This document shows, piece after piece, positions 33,724-33,830 of a stretch of DNA of 33,830 nucleotides (within the stretch, counting starts at the first letter, position 1; each line of letters starts with the position of its first letter). This DNA comes from Verrucomicrobiales bacterium (lineage in GTDB: Bacteria; Verrucomicrobiota; Verrucomicrobiia; Verrucomicrobiales; DEV007). The stretch covers positions 1 through 33,830 of the forward strand of contig JAPYUT010000042.1 of assembly GCA_029940475.1 (NCBI GenBank). Reading direction: 5' to 3'. The notes beneath the pieces are model-generated. The model had not been told where the DNA came from, searched no databases, and saw only the letters and a program-made list of their open reading frames with translations. The translations under genes and the position numbers were made by a program.

Positions 33724-33830
33724 GACTTGCTGGAGTGCTCAAGTCACAGAAGTAATCCGGTTCCCCCGGTGCTTCCTGGTTGAGCCCATGAAAACTGGTC
33801 CGCTTTGAGTGAGAGTCTGGGACCAACAAC

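Noticed and set aside
33724..33830. Possible gene start at the right edge
   Set aside because: The only ATG with a forward frame stops after a few codons; nothing is supported in the last 107 bases.

Overview
The window looks like a chromosomal segment of a Verrucomicrobiota-type bacterium, most plausibly of the Opitutia group. This is an inference from gene content: exported proteins with an SHD1-like N-terminus, a DUF5069 protein, very large exported proteins of unknown role, and many genes that lack a Shine-Dalgarno sequence. GC looks moderate and even, in the mid-50s by eye. I see no IS element, prophage, tRNA, rRNA or CRISPR array.

Layout, left to right. 1-1170: the tail of an unknown gene, a membrane zinc-ribbon protein and a glutaredoxin-like protein. 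1171-6322: exported proteins, namely a purple-acid-phosphatase-like metallophosphoesterase translationally coupled to a TPR protein, then a proline-rich protein and an SHD1-like protein with an 18-bp tandem repeat. 6367-12941 (minus): a complete tripartite RND efflux operon with its TetR regulator as first gene, a palindromic operator at the start of the regulator, and an out-of-frame upstream ORF that carries the best ribosome binding site of the locus. 13100-14506: a solitary beta-class DNA methyltransferase and a DUF5069 protein. 14507-19909 (minus): an exported dikinase-like protein, an MTH1-like Nudix hydrolase, and trpE. 20004-25081: a YycJ-like metallo-hydrolase, an AsmA-like membrane-anchored protein, and a soluble PAS/histidine kinase/receiver hybrid.

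25256-29445 is a translation cluster, rpmI-rplT-pheS-pheT, without infC. RNA structures sit just before rpmI and in the unusually long rpmI-rplT spacer, where L20 autoregulation would be expected. Downstream of pheT is a roughly 195-nt stretch that folds into a rod with a large central bubble and is followed by a strong intrinsic terminator. I read it as a candidate 6S-like RNA. 29750-31400 is sparse and holds a promoter-like site, a doubtful basic ORF, a coiled-coil membrane protein and a perfect 28-bp inverted repeat. 31401-33723 carries a GNAT acetyltransferase and a siroheme sulfite reductase (CysI-like). 33724-33830 holds nothing I can support.

The strongest candidates for something under-described are the exported protein with swivelling-histidine then ATP-grasp order (as in glucan water dikinase), the L35-L20 spacer RNA, the 6S-like RNA, and the upstream-ORF/operator arrangement in front of the efflux operon.
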